Position numbers and translations under genes: made by a program
Assembly: GCF_013409305.1 (NCBI RefSeq)
Contig: NZ_JACBZJ010000001.1
Span: 1,736,001-1,800,000 of the forward strand
Source of the DNA: Cellulomonas soli
Lineage (GTDB): Bacteria > Actinomycetota > Actinomycetes > Actinomycetales > Cellulomonadaceae
Direction: 5' to 3'
DNA length: 64,000 nucleotides
The notes under the pieces: generated by a model
What the model saw: the letters and a program-made list of their open reading frames with translations, nothing else
What the model was told of the DNA's origin: nothing
The model's database searches: none
Part shown: positions 16,381 through 25,293 of the stretch, in pieces
Numbering within the stretch: the first letter of the stretch is position 1
Layout of the letters: every line of letters starts with the position of its first letter

Positions 16381-18849
16381 TCAGAGGGTGACCTCGACGC
16401 GGACCGTGGACCCGGCCGGTGCGTACGGCACGTGGTTGCCCTCGACCGGGGTGCCGTCGACCACGAGGCTGCCGCGCGCACCCGGCGTACCGGAGTTCGT
16501 CACGACGATCTCGTACGTCGCACCGCGCGCCACACGGGTCACCGTGAACGAGGGGACCTCCGGGCCGATCTGCGGGTCGACGACCAGGCCGTCGTAGTCC
16601 GGGCGGACACCGAGCAGGTACTGCGACACGGTGACGAAGTTCCACGCCGCGGTACCGGTCAGCCACGAGTTCTTGGCCTCGCCGTGCCGGACGGCCTCCT
16701 TGCCGGCGATCATCTGCGCGTACACGTACGGCTCGAGCCGGTGCACGTCGGAGATGTCCTCGCGGTACGCCGGGGTGATCCGCTTGTAGTAGTCGAACGC
16801 GCGGGCGCCGTTGCCGACGACCGTCTCGCCGATGATGACCCACGGGTTGTTGTGGCAGAAGATGCCACCGTTCTCCTTGTACCCGGGCGGGTACGTGGAG
16901 ACCTCACCGAGCTCGATCTGGTACGTCGTGTACGCGGGGTACTGGAGCACCATGCCGTGGTCGGTCGCGAGCATCTCGTTGACCGAGGCGAGCGCCTTCA
17001 CCGCGGGGGCGTCGGCGTCGTCGGGGCCGTTGCCCACACCGATGCCGGCCATGACCGCGAAGCCCTGCGGCTCGATCCAGATCTTGCCCTCGGGGTGCTC
17101 GTCGGTGCCGATCTTGTTGCCGTAGAAGTCGTACGCGCGCAGGAACCAGTCGCCGTCCCAGCCGTGCGTGAGGACGGCCTCGCGCATCGCCTCGACGGCC
17201 GCACGGGCCTGAGCGGCGACCTCGGTCAGGCCACGGCGGTCGGCCAGCTCGGCGTACTCGGCGCCGTAGAGGACGAACTGCGCGGCGATGAACACCGACT
17301 CCGCGACGCCACCGGCCTGGTTCTCGGTCGTCTGGAACGACTCGCCCGGCGTGGTGGAGAAGCAGTTGAGGTTCAGGCAGTCGTTCCAGTCGGCGCGGCC
17401 GATGAGCGGCAGGCCGTGCGGGCCGAGGTTGTCCACCGTGAAGCGGAACGAACGCGTGAGGTGCTCGAACAGCGACTCGGCGAGCGACTCGTCGTTGTCG
17501 AACGGCACCTGCTCGTCGAGGATCGAGAAGTCGCCCGACTCCTTGATGTACGCGGCGACGCCGGCGATCAGCCACAGCGGGTCGTCGTTGAAGCCCGAGC
17601 CGATGTCGTTGTTCCCGCGCTTCGTCAGCGGCTGGTACTGGTGGTACGCCGAGCCGTCGGGGAACTGCGTGGCGGCGATGTCGAGGATGCGCTCACGGGC
17701 ACGCTCGGGGATCAGGTGCACGAAGCCCAGCAGGTCCTGGTTCGAGTCGCGGAAGCCCATGCCGCGGCCGATGCCCGTCTCGAAGAACGACGCCGAGCGC
17801 GACATGTTGAACGTGACCATGCACTGGTACTGGTTCCAGATGTTGACCATCCGGTCGAGCTTCTCGTCGGTGCTGGTGACCGAGTAGGTCGACAGCAGAC
17901 CCGTCCAGTGCTCGCGCAGCTTCTCGAACGCGGCGTCGGTCTGCTCGGTGGTCGCGAAACGGCTCAGCAGGGCGTGCGCACGCTCCTTGTTGACGAGCTG
18001 GTGGTCGTCGTCCGCCCACTTCTCCTCGTCCGGGTTCTCGACGTAGCCGAGCACGAACGTGAAGGTCTGCGACTCGCCCGGCTGCAGCGACACCTCGAGG
18101 GAGTGCGAGCCGATCGGGTACCAGCCGGAGGCCACCGAGTTGGCGGACTTGCCGGAGAACGGCACGGTCGCCTCACCCAGGCCGTTGTAGGCGCCGACGA
18201 ACGAGTCGCGGTCGGTGTCGAAACCGGCGGCGTGGGCGTTCACGGCGAACACGGCGTAGTGGTCGCGGCGCTCGCGGTACTCGGTCTTGTGGTAGATCGC
18301 CGAGCCGTAGGGGCTGTCCTGCTCGACCTCGACCTCGCCGATGGAGAGGTTGCGCTGGTAGTTCGTCTGGTCGTCCTGGGCGTTCCACAGGCAGAACTCG
18401 ACGAACGAGAACAGGGTCGCGGACTTCAGCTCCGTCGAGGTGTTCGTGACGGTGACCTTCTGCACCTCGGCGGTCTCGCCCATGGGCACGAAGAACAGCG
18501 TCTCGACCGACAGGCCGTTGCGCTCGCCCACGATCCGCGAGTAGCCCAGGCCGTGCCGCGCCTCGAAGTGGTCCAGCCCGGCCTTGACCGGCAGCCACGA
18601 CGGGGTCCAGACGTCGCCGCCGTCGTTGACGTACAGGTACCGGCCGCCCGCGTCGGCGGGGATGTTGTTGTAGCGGTACCGCGTCAGGCGACGCATCTTG
18701 GCGTCGCGGTAGAACGAGTACCCGCCGGCCTGGTGGGACAGCAGCGAGAAGAACTGCTCCGAGCCGAGGTAGTTGATCCACGGGTACGGGGTGTGCGGCG
18801 TCGTGATGACGTACTCGCGTGCCTCGTCGTCGAAGTGGCCGTAACGCAT
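16381..18849 (-). CDS. cbp: Cellobiose phosphorylase (GH94)
   Basis: An 822-residue GH94 enzyme that I recognise as closely related to the Cellulomonas gilvus cellobiose phosphorylase, which is also 822 residues long. The start [15 protein letters not shown] and the end [13 protein letters not shown] both match. The catalytic region [14 protein letters not shown] near residue 490 holds the general-acid Asp, and [11 protein letters not shown] is present. The enzyme splits cellobiose with phosphate into alpha-glucose-1-phosphate and glucose, saving one ATP. There is no signal peptide, so it acts in the cytoplasm on imported cellobiose. A mutarotase gene follows, and a CebR-type box lies 104 bp upstream of the start. 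Confidence 0.97.
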   Translation of the reverse strand: MRYGHFDDEAREYVITTPHTPYPWINYLGSEQFFSLLSHQAGGYSFYRDAKMRRLTRYRYNNIPADAGGRYLYVNDGGDVWTPSWLPVKAGLDHFEARHGLGYSRIVGERNGLSVETLFFVPMGETAEVQKVTVTNTSTELKSATLFSFVEFCLWNAQDDQTNYQRNLSIGEVEVEQDSPYGSAIYHKTEYRERRDHYAVFAVNAHAAGFDTDRDSFVGAYNGLGEATVPFSGKSANSVASGWYPIGSHSLEVSLQPGESQTFTFVLGYVENPDEEKWADDDHQLVNKERAHALLSRFATTEQTDAAFEKLREHWTGLLSTYSVTSTDEKLDRMVNIWNQYQCMVTFNMSRSASFFETGIGRGMGFRDSNQDLLGFVHLIPERARERILDIAATQFPDGSAYHQYQPLTKRGNNDIGSGFNDDPLWLIAGVAAYIKESGDFSILDEQVPFDNDESLAESLFEHLTRSFRFTVDNLGPHGLPLIGRADWNDCLNLNCFSTTPGESFQTTENQAGGVAESVFIAAQFVLYGAEYAELADRRGLTEVAAQARAAVEAMREAVLTHGWDGDWFLRAYDFYGNKIGTDEHPEGKIWIEPQGFAVMAGIGVGNGPDDADAPAVKALASVNEMLATDHGMVLQYPAYTTYQIELGEVSTYPPGYKENGGIFCHNNPWVIIGETVVGNGARAFDYYKRITPAYREDISDVHRLEPYVYAQMIAGKEAVRHGEAKNSWLTGTAAWNFVTVSQYLLGVRPDYDGLVVDPQIGPEVPSFTVTRVARGATYEIVVTNSGTPGARGSLVVDGTPVEGNHVPYAPAGSTVRVEVTL

Positions 18850-18952
18850 GCCCAAGCCTTCCGGGTGGTTCCACAGGGAGAGAGCAGCCACGCGTGGGGC
18901 GGCGGCCCGCAGCGGTGCTGGGCGCCTGTGCCTACGTGCGGCGGGTGCGGTG

Positions 18953-18966
18953 CGAGAGCGCTCCCA
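18953..18966 (-). promoter_or_regulatory. CebR-type operator upstream of cellobiose phosphorylase
   Basis: On the minus strand the bases read TGGGAGCGCTCTCG, matching 12 of 14 positions of the CebR palindrome TGGGAGCGCTCCCA known from actinobacterial cellobiose operons. It lies about 104 bp before the phosphorylase ATG. CebR is a LacI-family repressor released by cellobiose, so the site would make the operon cellobiose-inducible. The repressor gene is not in this window. Confidence 0.75.
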
Positions 18967-19015
18967 CGCACTCACGTTGCCGAGCATAGTGCCTGACGTT
19001 GTGCCTGGCGAACAC

Positions 19016-19507
19016 TCAGGTGGCGGGCTGTTCCGGGGCCCCTCGGGTGGCCTGCTCAAGCAGCTGCCGGGTCCGGTACGGCATCACCTGGGCGAGCGAG
19101 ACCGACGTCGCCGCCCGCACCACGCCGTCGATCGCGAGCATCGCGTTCGCGATCCGGTAGAGGTCCTGCGTGTCCCGGGCGACCACGCGCGCCAGCACGT
19201 CCCCGTCGCCGGTCGTGGCATGCATCTCGACGATCTCGGGGATCGCGGCCAGCCCTCGCGACGCGGCCTCACCGGCGGCCTGGTCGATCTGCAGCGAGAT
19301 GAACGCGACCAGGTCGAACCCCAGCGCCGCCGGCGGGACGCGGCGGCTGAACGGTTCGAGCGCCCCCTCGCGCGCGAGCCGCTGCAAGCGGGCGTGCACC
19401 GTGTTGCGGGAGATGCCGAGGGTGCGGGCCAGGACGACCGCCGGGGCGTCGGGCTCGTCGTCGAGCGCCAGGAGGATCCTGGCGTCGAGGGGATCGAGCG
19501 TCGTCAT
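19016..19507 (-). CDS. Lrp/AsnC-family transcriptional regulator
   Basis: A 163-residue regulator. The N-terminal winged helix ([14 protein letters not shown], then [20 protein letters not shown]) is followed from about residue 65 by an AsnC/RAM ligand-binding domain with [20 protein letters not shown]. Lrp-type proteins form octamers that sense amino acids. It lies upstream of the phosphorylase gene on the same strand but has its own region, and is divergent from a YitT-like gene. The perfect 8-bp inverted repeat at 19513-19552 just upstream may be its own binding site. Confidence 0.9.
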   Translation of the reverse strand: MTTLDPLDARILLALDDEPDAPAVVLARTLGISRNTVHARLQRLAREGALEPFSRRVPPAALGFDLVAFISLQIDQAAGEAASRGLAAIPEIVEMHATTGDGDVLARVVARDTQDLYRIANAMLAIDGVVRAATSVSLAQVMPYRTRQLLEQATRGAPEQPAT

Positions 19508-19512
19508 GCTGT

Positions 19513-19552
19513 GCAGTCTGACGCATCTGCGCCGAATCATCGAGCAGACTGC
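19513..19552. promoter_or_regulatory. Inverted repeat upstream of Lrp-type gene
   Basis: GCAGTCTG at 19513-19520 and CAGACTGC at 19545-19552 are perfect inverted copies with centres 32 bp (about three helix turns) apart. The pair begins 6 bp before the Lrp gene start (19507) and lies in the divergent region with the YitT-like gene. Two same-face half sites of this kind suit an oligomeric Lrp-type regulator controlling itself, but this is inference. Confidence 0.4.
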
Positions 19553-19608
19553 GCAGTTGTTACCCACATGGTTGTGCACACCTGTGGACAGCCGGAACCA
19601 TCGCGCAC

Positions 19609-20301
19609 GTGACCCTCGCTCCCGCCCGCGCCGTCGAGACCCCTGGTCGACCCGGCGTCCCGGCTGCCCCGGCCGTGCCCGCCGACGCACCGGCCGCAGA
19701 TCCCGACGCGCTCCGGCACAGCCGCGTCGAGGACGTCGCAGGACTGCTCACCGGCACGTTCGTCGTCTCCCTCGGCGTGCACCTGCTCGACATCGGCGGT
19801 GCCGTCACCGGCGGCACCGCCGGCCTCGGCTTGCTGCTGCGGCACGCCGTCGACCTGCCGTTCGGCGTGCTGTTCCTGGCCGTCAACGCCCCGTTCCTGG
19901 TGCTCGCCCTCGTGCGCAAGGGGTGGCAGTTCACGCTGCGGTCGCTGCTGTCGGTCGGGCTCGTGTCCGCGTTCTCCGCCCTGCAGCCGCACGCCCTGCC
20001 CGGGCTCGACCCCGACCCGCTGTATGCCGTGGTCGTCGGCAACCTGCTCGTCGGCATCGGCCTGCTCGTGCTCGTCCGGCACCGCGCCAGCCTGGGCGGC
20101 TACACCGTCGTCGCGCTTCTCGCCCAGGAGCGCCGCGGCTGGCGCGCCGGCTACGTGCAGATGGGGCTCGACCTGGTCACCGTGCTGTTCGCCGCCACCG
20201 TCGCCGACTGGCGGACCGTGGGGCTCTCGCTCATCGGGGCCGTGGTGGTCAACCTGGTGCTCGCGCTCAACCACCGGCCGGGGCGGTACCTGGGGGTGTG
20301 A
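19609..20301 (+). CDS. YitT-family membrane protein
   Basis: A 230-residue integral membrane protein with a proline-alanine-rich N-terminal tail of about 35 residues, then five or six hydrophobic helices: LLTGTFVVSLGVHLLDIGGA, FGVLFLAVNAPFLVLALV, LLSVGLVSAFSAL, AVVVGNLLVGIGLLVLV and TVGLSLIGAVVVNLVLAL. The glycine-rich GGAVTGGTAGLGLLL and the helix order resemble the YitT (DUF161) family, whose transport role is not settled. It starts at GTG 19609, divergent from the Lrp-type regulator, which may control it. Confidence 0.75.
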   Translation: MTLAPARAVETPGRPGVPAAPAVPADAPAADPDALRHSRVEDVAGLLTGTFVVSLGVHLLDIGGAVTGGTAGLGLLLRHAVDLPFGVLFLAVNAPFLVLALVRKGWQFTLRSLLSVGLVSAFSALQPHALPGLDPDPLYAVVVGNLLVGIGLLVLVRHRASLGGYTVVALLAQERRGWRAGYVQMGLDLVTVLFAATVADWRTVGLSLIGAVVVNLVLALNHRPGRYLGV

Positions 20302-20436
20302 CCTGGGGAGGCACCGCAGTAGTCGCCGCCCGAAGGGCACCATTGCCCCGGCTCTGCTCGGAGTAGGTTCCCTGGTCAGGGGATGATCCGCCGCGCAGCC
20401 TGCGACGGACGGCAGTGCTCGCGCCAGGGGGATGAC

Positions 20437-20568
20437 ATGGGGAGCGGACCGTGGTTCGGGCCGAAGCGCATCGGGTGGGGCCTCGGCCCGCGGACGTGGC
20501 AGGGCTGGGCCGTGACAGTCGGGGGTGCGGCGCTCGTGATCGTGCTCGCTCGAGCCCTCGGGTCCTGA
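20437..20568 (+). CDS. Conserved small membrane protein with WQGW motif
   Basis: A 43-residue protein from ATG 20437 behind AGGGGGA. It starts MGSGPWFGPKRIGWG, then PRTWQGW, then a single membrane helix VTVGGAALVIVLARALG. This arrangement (WFGPKR-GWG, P-TWQGW, one helix) recurs in many small bacterial membrane proteins as far as I recall; its function is not known. It ends just before another membrane protein gene. Confidence 0.6.
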   Translation: MGSGPWFGPKRIGWGLGPRTWQGWAVTVGGAALVIVLARALGS

Positions 20569-20569
20569 G

Positions 20570-20971
20570 GTGCCGTCGGACTGGATCGCCATCGTGGCGC
20601 CCACGATCGTGGTGGCAGCACTGGTCGTCTGCCTGGTCTGCACCGGTGGGATCGTCGTCGATCCGGGGCGCTCGGAACTCGTCGCGCGGACCGCATGGCG
20701 CATTCCCTCGACGGCGCTGATCTGCTCGGCGCTGGCGACCGGCCTCATGTACCGGACGCTGCTCGCGACCGCCATGTGCCTCGGGTCCCTTGCCCTCGCA
20801 GGCGTCGTCCTGAGGTTCTCGCCGGAGCGGCCCGCCTCAACCGCTCCGACCTACGCGGGCAGTCGCGCGATCCCGCCCGCCGATCCGTGGGTGACGCGGC
20901 GCAACGTGCTGATCTACGCCTCGATAGGGCTGCAGTGCGTGGCGTTCTGGATCTACGCGGGTGTGCGGTGA
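20570..20971 (+). CDS. Small integral membrane protein, unknown
   Basis: A 133-residue protein from GTG 20570, which directly follows the stop of the 43-residue gene. Hydrophobic segments are IAIVAPTIVVAALVVCLVC, ALICSALATGLMYRTLL, AMCLGSLALAGVVL and NVLIYASIGLQCVAFWIYAG, so about four helices. No motif points to a function. It is probably co-transcribed with its small neighbour. Confidence 0.6.
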   Translation: MPSDWIAIVAPTIVVAALVVCLVCTGGIVVDPGRSELVARTAWRIPSTALICSALATGLMYRTLLATAMCLGSLALAGVVLRFSPERPASTAPTYAGSRAIPPADPWVTRRNVLIYASIGLQCVAFWIYAGVR

Positions 20972-21047
20972 TGGTTCACGGCTCAGGAGCGCGTGACGCC
21001 GATGTCGCGCGCCGTGCCGCGGCCGTCGACCAGGCAGGCGCGGGCCC

Positions 21048-21485
21048 GTGCTGAGCGACGCGCCCGACTGGTTCGCATGGATCCTTCTGCTCGTGCTGCT
21101 GGCCGGCGCGGTGCTGGTCATCAGCGGGGGTGTCGTCAGGTCGGTCTCGCAGGTTCCCAGCGACGCCACGATGCGGCGGGTGTCGGCGGCGACTTGGTGG
21201 GTCAGCCCGGGCCTGGTGACCGTGGCCGGCGCGTGCACGGTGTGGGCCGTCCGGGCCGAACCTGGGCTTGCCGCCGGGGTCGCAGTCCTGACGGTGGGCG
21301 GCGCGATGTTGGGGTGGCGATGGCGGCCGAGCCGCGCCGACAGGGTGCGCCTTCCGCGTGTGATGGTCCGCGCGCGTGCCGCCGTCCCCGTCCCGATCCG
21401 TGACGCGGCGGCCTGGCACCGGCAGATGGTGCAGCTCGTGACCGGTGGCGTGCTGCTGGTCGTTGCTGCGTCGGTGCTCAGGTGA
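21048..21485 (+). CDS. Small integral membrane protein, unknown
   Basis: A 145-residue protein from GTG 21048. Helices are WFAWILLLVLLAGAVLVIS, ATWWVSPGLVTVAGACTVWA, GLAAGVAVLTVGGAMLGWRW and a C-terminal VQLVTGGVLLVVAASVL, with a basic cytoplasmic stretch RPSRADRVRLPRVMVRAR between the last two. No family is recognised. The layout is similar to the preceding membrane protein, with which it may form an operon; the 76-bp gap holds no clear promoter. Confidence 0.55.
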   Translation: MLSDAPDWFAWILLLVLLAGAVLVISGGVVRSVSQVPSDATMRRVSAATWWVSPGLVTVAGACTVWAVRAEPGLAAGVAVLTVGGAMLGWRWRPSRADRVRLPRVMVRARAAVPVPIRDAAAWHRQMVQLVTGGVLLVVAASVLR

Positions 21486-21622
21486 TGAGGCTGGCGATGG
21501 GCAAGGACGGCGTGACCGACGGCCTGCGGTGGCGGCGTGCGCTGGTGCTCGTCAGCCATGGTGAAGTGCTCGTCGTGGTGTGACGTCAGCCCTCGGTTGC
21601 GTGGTCGGGCGCGCGAGCGGCA

Positions 21623-21661
21623 CTATAAGCATTATCAGAAGGAGTCCGACAATGCTTATAG
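21623..21661. promoter_or_regulatory. Perfect 11-bp inverted repeat around RBS and start codon
   Basis: CTATAAGCATT at 21623-21633 and AATGCTTATAG at 21651-21661 are perfect inverted copies. The 17-base spacer contains the ribosome site AGAAGGAG, and the right arm contains the ATG start of the AbiEi-like antitoxin gene. The left arm overlaps a TATAAG that could act as a -10 element. It can serve either as a DNA operator for the winged-helix antitoxin or as an mRNA stem that hides the start codon. Confidence 0.75.
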
Positions 21662-22680
21662 ACGATGTGTGGGTGGCGCTGTGGCGTGCGCACGACATCA
21701 AGGCGGCGACACTCGCGGGCACCAGCGTGCACGGCGACGTAGTCCTGGCCGGACCGGGCTTCTCCGCGACCGCGTACGAGGTGCAGACGCTCAGCGTGCT
21801 GCATCCTTCGCGGATCCGCCGCCACCTCTCACAGCAGAAGAACGACCACAGAGGTCGGCCCCTCTCGCGCGACGGCGCTGATCTCCTCGTTGTCGAGGCG
21901 GCATCTCCGGCGGCACTGGAGGTCGCACGTGTGGAGCGTGTGTCCGTCCTCATCGCCCCCGATCGCGGCCCGGTGCGAGGCACCCTCATCGACGCGGACG
22001 ACGTCGAGCACACCATCGACGCCGGCGACGCGTCGGCCGAGGCTCGCCCTGGCGAGGCCCGGCGGCGCGGGCGGACGCCGTGGGGGACGTACTCGCTGCT
22101 GCTGGAGATGCTGCGCGAGACCGAGCCGCGAAGCCAGACGACGCTGGCGGCCGAGGTGGGCGTCACACAGGCCCGTGCATCCCAGGCTCTCAATCAGCTC
22201 TCCGGCCTCGTGGAACGCCGCGCCCGCGGGTGGACCGTGACGTCGCAGCGCGACGCGGCGCAGTGGCTGGTCGAGCGGTATCCGCGCCCGCGGCTGTCGT
22301 CCACCTGGCTGACGCTCGACGATCCGGTCCCGGCGACGCAGAGCATCGCCCGCCTCCTGTCGGACGCGCGTGTGCGATACGCCGTCACAGGCCAGGTCGC
22401 CGCAGACGTCATCGCGCCGTGGGCGCGCCCCACCCGCACGACCATCTGGACGGACCGGCTCGTCGACCTGGAGGACGCCGGGTGCACACCGGTGACCTCG
22501 GTCGAGGCCACCGTCACCATCGCCGTTCCGGACGACCCGCGGGCGTTGACGTCGACGAGCGAACGTCACGGGTTGGTTGTCGCCGACTCGTGGAGGGTCT
22601 GGCTGACCTTGATGCAGGACGGTGATGTCGACGCCGCGAACCACCTGCAGAGCAAGCTTGTCGCAGAGGCGTCCGCGTGA
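21652..22680 (+). CDS. AbiEi-like winged-helix antitoxin
   Basis: A 342-residue protein from ATG 21652 behind AAGGAG. The winged helix lies near residues 145-200 (TTLAAEVGVTQARASQALNQ, then LSGLVERRARGWTVT). The C-terminal part includes RYAVTGQVAADVIAPW, typical of antitoxins paired with AbiEii nucleotidyltransferases. Unlike short AbiEi proteins it carries about 140 extra N-terminal residues of unknown fold. Antitoxins of this class repress their operon and counter the toxin without stable binding (type IV). The stop overlaps the toxin's start (GTGA). Confidence 0.75.
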   Translation: MLIDDVWVALWRAHDIKAATLAGTSVHGDVVLAGPGFSATAYEVQTLSVLHPSRIRRHLSQQKNDHRGRPLSRDGADLLVVEAASPAALEVARVERVSVLIAPDRGPVRGTLIDADDVEHTIDAGDASAEARPGEARRRGRTPWGTYSLLLEMLRETEPRSQTTLAAEVGVTQARASQALNQLSGLVERRARGWTVTSQRDAAQWLVERYPRPRLSSTWLTLDDPVPATQSIARLLSDARVRYAVTGQVAADVIAPWARPTRTTIWTDRLVDLEDAGCTPVTSVEATVTIAVPDDPRALTSTSERHGLVVADSWRVWLTLMQDGDVDAANHLQSKLVAEASA

Positions 22681-23432
22681 GCGCCCTGACACTGCAGTCG
22701 GCGTCACGAGCGACAGATGCCGGGTGGCTGGCGGCGGCGGACATCGCTCACATCACCTCCGCCCTCGGCGTGCAGTACCGGTTGGTCGGGGGACTGGCCG
22801 TGACGCTGCTCGTGCACCATCACGGTGCCGACGGGCTCGCCCCCGCTCGGGAGACCGCCGACGCCGACCTCGGTGTGCCGTTCGACGTCTGCGGTGACGA
22901 GCGGCTGCTGCAGGCGCTCGTGGGTGCCGGGTACGTCCAGGTGCAAGGCAACAGGTTCGTGCGGATCGACGGCGAGCGTGAGCTGGTGATCGACGTGCTG
23001 GCCCCCTCGTACGAGGGCAGGCTCGTCACCAGTCAGCAGCACGGGCCCCTCGTGGTGGACGAGGTACCAGGGCTGCACACAGCGCTGATGGAGCCACCGA
23101 CCGAGGTCGAGATCGCTGCCGTGCTCACGGATCGGACGGAGATCTGGGCTGTGCTGCTGCTGCCGGACGTGGCAGCGGCAATCGTGATGAAGGCACTCGC
23201 GTACAAGGGTCGGTTCGCGAAGTCGGACGCGATCGACATCCATCGACTTCTGGAGACCGCGAACCTGGCGGGCCGCACCGTCGACGACTGGCCGTCTCGT
23301 ACGGACGCGCGTGACGCGTCCGTGGTGCTGCACGACTGGTTCGGAACGAGCCGACCGCCTCGTCATCTGACGGGAACCGCCGCGGCGCGGACTCGACTGC
23401 TCGTCAAGCGTGTGGTGCCGCCGCCGGGCTGA
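22677..23432 (+). CDS. AbiEii-like nucleotidyltransferase toxin
   Basis: A 251-residue nucleotidyltransferase of the AbiEii type, starting at GTG 22677 inside the antitoxin's stop. Motifs are GG at residues 38-39 (YRLVGGLAVTLL), the metal pair D62 and D64 in RETADADLGV, a third acidic residue in LVIDVLAP, and the C-terminal signature MKALAYKGRFAKSDAIDIHR. AbiEii toxins transfer nucleotides, to tRNA in the studied homologues, and block growth after phage infection. The pair is complete and all catalytic positions are present. Confidence 0.82.
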   Translation: MSALTLQSASRATDAGWLAAADIAHITSALGVQYRLVGGLAVTLLVHHHGADGLAPARETADADLGVPFDVCGDERLLQALVGAGYVQVQGNRFVRIDGERELVIDVLAPSYEGRLVTSQQHGPLVVDEVPGLHTALMEPPTEVEIAAVLTDRTEIWAVLLLPDVAAAIVMKALAYKGRFAKSDAIDIHRLLETANLAGRTVDDWPSRTDARDASVVLHDWFGTSRPPRHLTGTAAARTRLLVKRVVPPPG

Positions 23433-23527
23433 GGTGTGCCGAACGGCAGGTCGTCCGGCGAATTCGCAGGTCAGGAGCGATGCCGGTCCCTACGATCGGA
23501 CGGTCACCGTCGACCCTCGGAGGAACC

Positions 23528-24418
23528 GTGCACGCCGATCTCACCGCTGTCCTGGACCGCCTCGTCGCTGCACTGGCCGAGGACCCGCGCGTGCACGGCG
23601 GCTGGTTCTACGGGTCGGTCGGGCGAGGCGGGTGGGACGAGCTGTCCGACTACGACGTCGTCTTCCTCATCGACGACGTCGACTTCGAGGCGGTCGCGGC
23701 CGACGTGCCGGCGCTCGTGGCGGGCGCGTGCGACGAGCTGCTGATCTCCTGGCCGGAGAACTACAACTCGCCGGTCTTCAAGAACTTCGGCACCCTGGTG
23801 CGCGTCGGCCAAGCCCTGCACCAGCTCGACTTCTTCATGCTCAACGCCGATCACGTCGACGACTGGTGGTGCCGTCAGCACCTCAAGTCGGCAACCCGCG
23901 AGAACCTCGTCTTCGACCGCGACGGACGGGTCGGCCAGCTCCTGGACCGAGGGCTGCGGACGGACGACGCCCGGCCCGACCCGAACCGGTGCTTCGACAC
24001 CTACTGGTTCCACGCCGAGATGCTCATCAAGTACCTGCTGCGCGGCGACGTCTTCAAGATCCTCAAGAACCTCGAGTTCCTGCGCCAGGCGCACGCCGAC
24101 CTGCTGCTCAGCCGGTACGACACCCTCGACTGGGGCGGCTGGGAGTCCAAGGTGAAGCACTGCGTCCCGGCCGAGAAGCAGGCGCACCTGCTGACGTACG
24201 CGACGACACCGGACCTCGACTCGCTTCGGGCCGCTGTGGTGCAGGGGGTGGGGGAGTTCGCCCGCGACGCACGCGAGGTCTTCGCCGCCGCCGGGCTGCC
24301 CTATCGCGAGGGGGTGGCGGCCACGGTCATGGAGTACGTCACCGAACGTGTGAGCGGCACCTCGGGCGTGGACTCCGCCCCCGATCTCGGCGTGAGCGGT
24401 TCCGCAAGGAGCGCCTGA
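23528..24418 (+). CDS. Nucleotidyltransferase-fold protein (aminoglycoside adenylyltransferase-like)
   Basis: A 296-residue protein from GTG 23528 behind GGAGG. The catalytic motif WFYGSVGRGGWDELSDYDVV lies near residues 26-45 with the GS and DxD pair, and HQLDFFML supplies the third acidic residue. A helical C-terminal part follows (YWFHAEMLIKYLLRGDVFKI). The layout is like streptomycin or lincosamide adenylyltransferases, but no drug-specific motif is clear. It lies 95 bp after the AbiE toxin on the same strand. It may be a resistance-type enzyme or another conflict protein. Confidence 0.7.
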   Translation: MHADLTAVLDRLVAALAEDPRVHGGWFYGSVGRGGWDELSDYDVVFLIDDVDFEAVAADVPALVAGACDELLISWPENYNSPVFKNFGTLVRVGQALHQLDFFMLNADHVDDWWCRQHLKSATRENLVFDRDGRVGQLLDRGLRTDDARPDPNRCFDTYWFHAEMLIKYLLRGDVFKILKNLEFLRQAHADLLLSRYDTLDWGGWESKVKHCVPAEKQAHLLTYATTPDLDSLRAAVVQGVGEFARDAREVFAAAGLPYREGVAATVMEYVTERVSGTSGVDSAPDLGVSGSARSA

Positions 24419-24732
24419 AGGTCGGTCCCAGTCATTGCTCCGTTAGCCGATCCGGAAGTGACCGACCGTGGTGCGTCGGAAGGCATCTGTTGTGCCCGTC
24501 CGCGTGGAAACTGCAGGTCAGCCGAAATGTCCGAGGCTGAACGGGTGAAGGAGTCGCGGTCTTCTCGTCACGCTCCTGACCTGAGTGGCAGGCGACGATG
24601 CCTCGAGTGCCGCCGAGGAGGACCGATGGACCTAGAAGTGAGGGAGAGCGGCGAACGGCTCACGCAGTATGGGGAGGTCGTCCCTTCGGACGTGCCGACG
24701 CAGGGCCAGTCGTCGGTGTGGGCCGTCCGGGG
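24419..24732. other. 314-bp region with at most one tiny frame
   Basis: No convincing gene lies between the nucleotidyltransferase and the converging sigma factor. The only candidate is a 36-codon frame (24626-24736), listed separately. I see no strong hairpin terminator or regulatory palindrome. Confidence 0.5.
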
Positions 24733-24736
24733 TTAG
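24626..24736 (+). CDS. Possible 36-residue small protein
   Basis: The ATG at 24626 follows a strong CGAGGAGG ribosome site 5-6 bases upstream, and the frame reads MDLEVRESGERLTQY onward to a TAG at 24734. The peptide is hydrophilic with no signal or family resemblance. It overlaps the end of the converging sigma factor gene by 4 bases. Only the ribosome site supports it, so it may be a chance frame. Confidence 0.2.
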   Translation: MDLEVRESGERLTQYGEVVPSDVPTQGQSSVWAVRG

Positions 24737-25293
24737 GACGCTGAGTGCCGCGATGTGCGACCCATTTCTTCGGCGTTCATCGCCGTTCGTAGGCGAGTTC
24801 TTGCGCGGGCGAGCCGGCTTGTCACCGTGGTGATGGAACACCCGAGGACCGCCGCCGCCTCCGTTGATGTGCAACCAGCCAGGACGACCAGCTCAATGAC
24901 CGCACGCTGTTGCGGCGTCAGGGTCGCAAGTAGCCCTGCGACTGCCACCTCGTCCACGATTCGGCTCGCTGGGTCTCCGGTCATGTCCTCCGGCTGAGCG
25001 CTGAGCCGGACTGTGAGCCGGTTCGAGCGGTCGCGCTGGTCACGCTGCTGCTGGAGCAAGTTCTTCGCGACGCCGTAGAGCCAAGCACGACGACGCGAGT
25101 CGCCGACCGGGATCTCCCCCCACCGTCGCCAGGCGACCAGAAAGACCTCGGAGATGACGTCCTGCGCAGTGCACGGGTCGGTGCGTTGTGTGGCGAACCA
25201 CGTGAGCTCACCTCGAGTGGCCCGATAGAGCGCGTCGAACTCGGCTTCGGGCGAGGGGTGTCGCGGCGACTGCTCGACCGCGGGATCCAGCAA
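24733..25293 (-). CDS. ECF RNA polymerase sigma factor
   Basis: A 186-residue ECF sigma factor. Region 2 reads LYRATRGELTWFATQRTD and DVISEVFLVAWRRWGEIP with RRAWLYGVAKNLL. Region 4 reads LLATLTPQQRAVIELVVLAG and TSTEAAAVLGCSITTVTSRL. No anti-sigma gene follows it; its 3' side converges with a gene-poor stretch. It is divergent from the secreted I36-like peptide gene and 294 bp separate their starts. A second sigma factor of the same class lies at 26050. Confidence 0.9.
   Translation of the reverse strand: MLDPAVEQSPRHPSPEAEFDALYRATRGELTWFATQRTDPCTAQDVISEVFLVAWRRWGEIPVGDSRRRAWLYGVAKNLLQQQRDQRDRSNRLTVRLSAQPEDMTGDPASRIVDEVAVAGLLATLTPQQRAVIELVVLAGCTSTEAAAVLGCSITTVTSRLARARTRLRTAMNAEEMGRTSRHSAS

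Noticed and set aside
15910..18996. Long open frame of about 1,000 codons on the plus strand opposite the cellobiose phosphorylase
   Set aside because: It mirrors the codon pattern of the real gene on the other strand; composition is low-complexity Val/Arg/Glu and no domain is seen.
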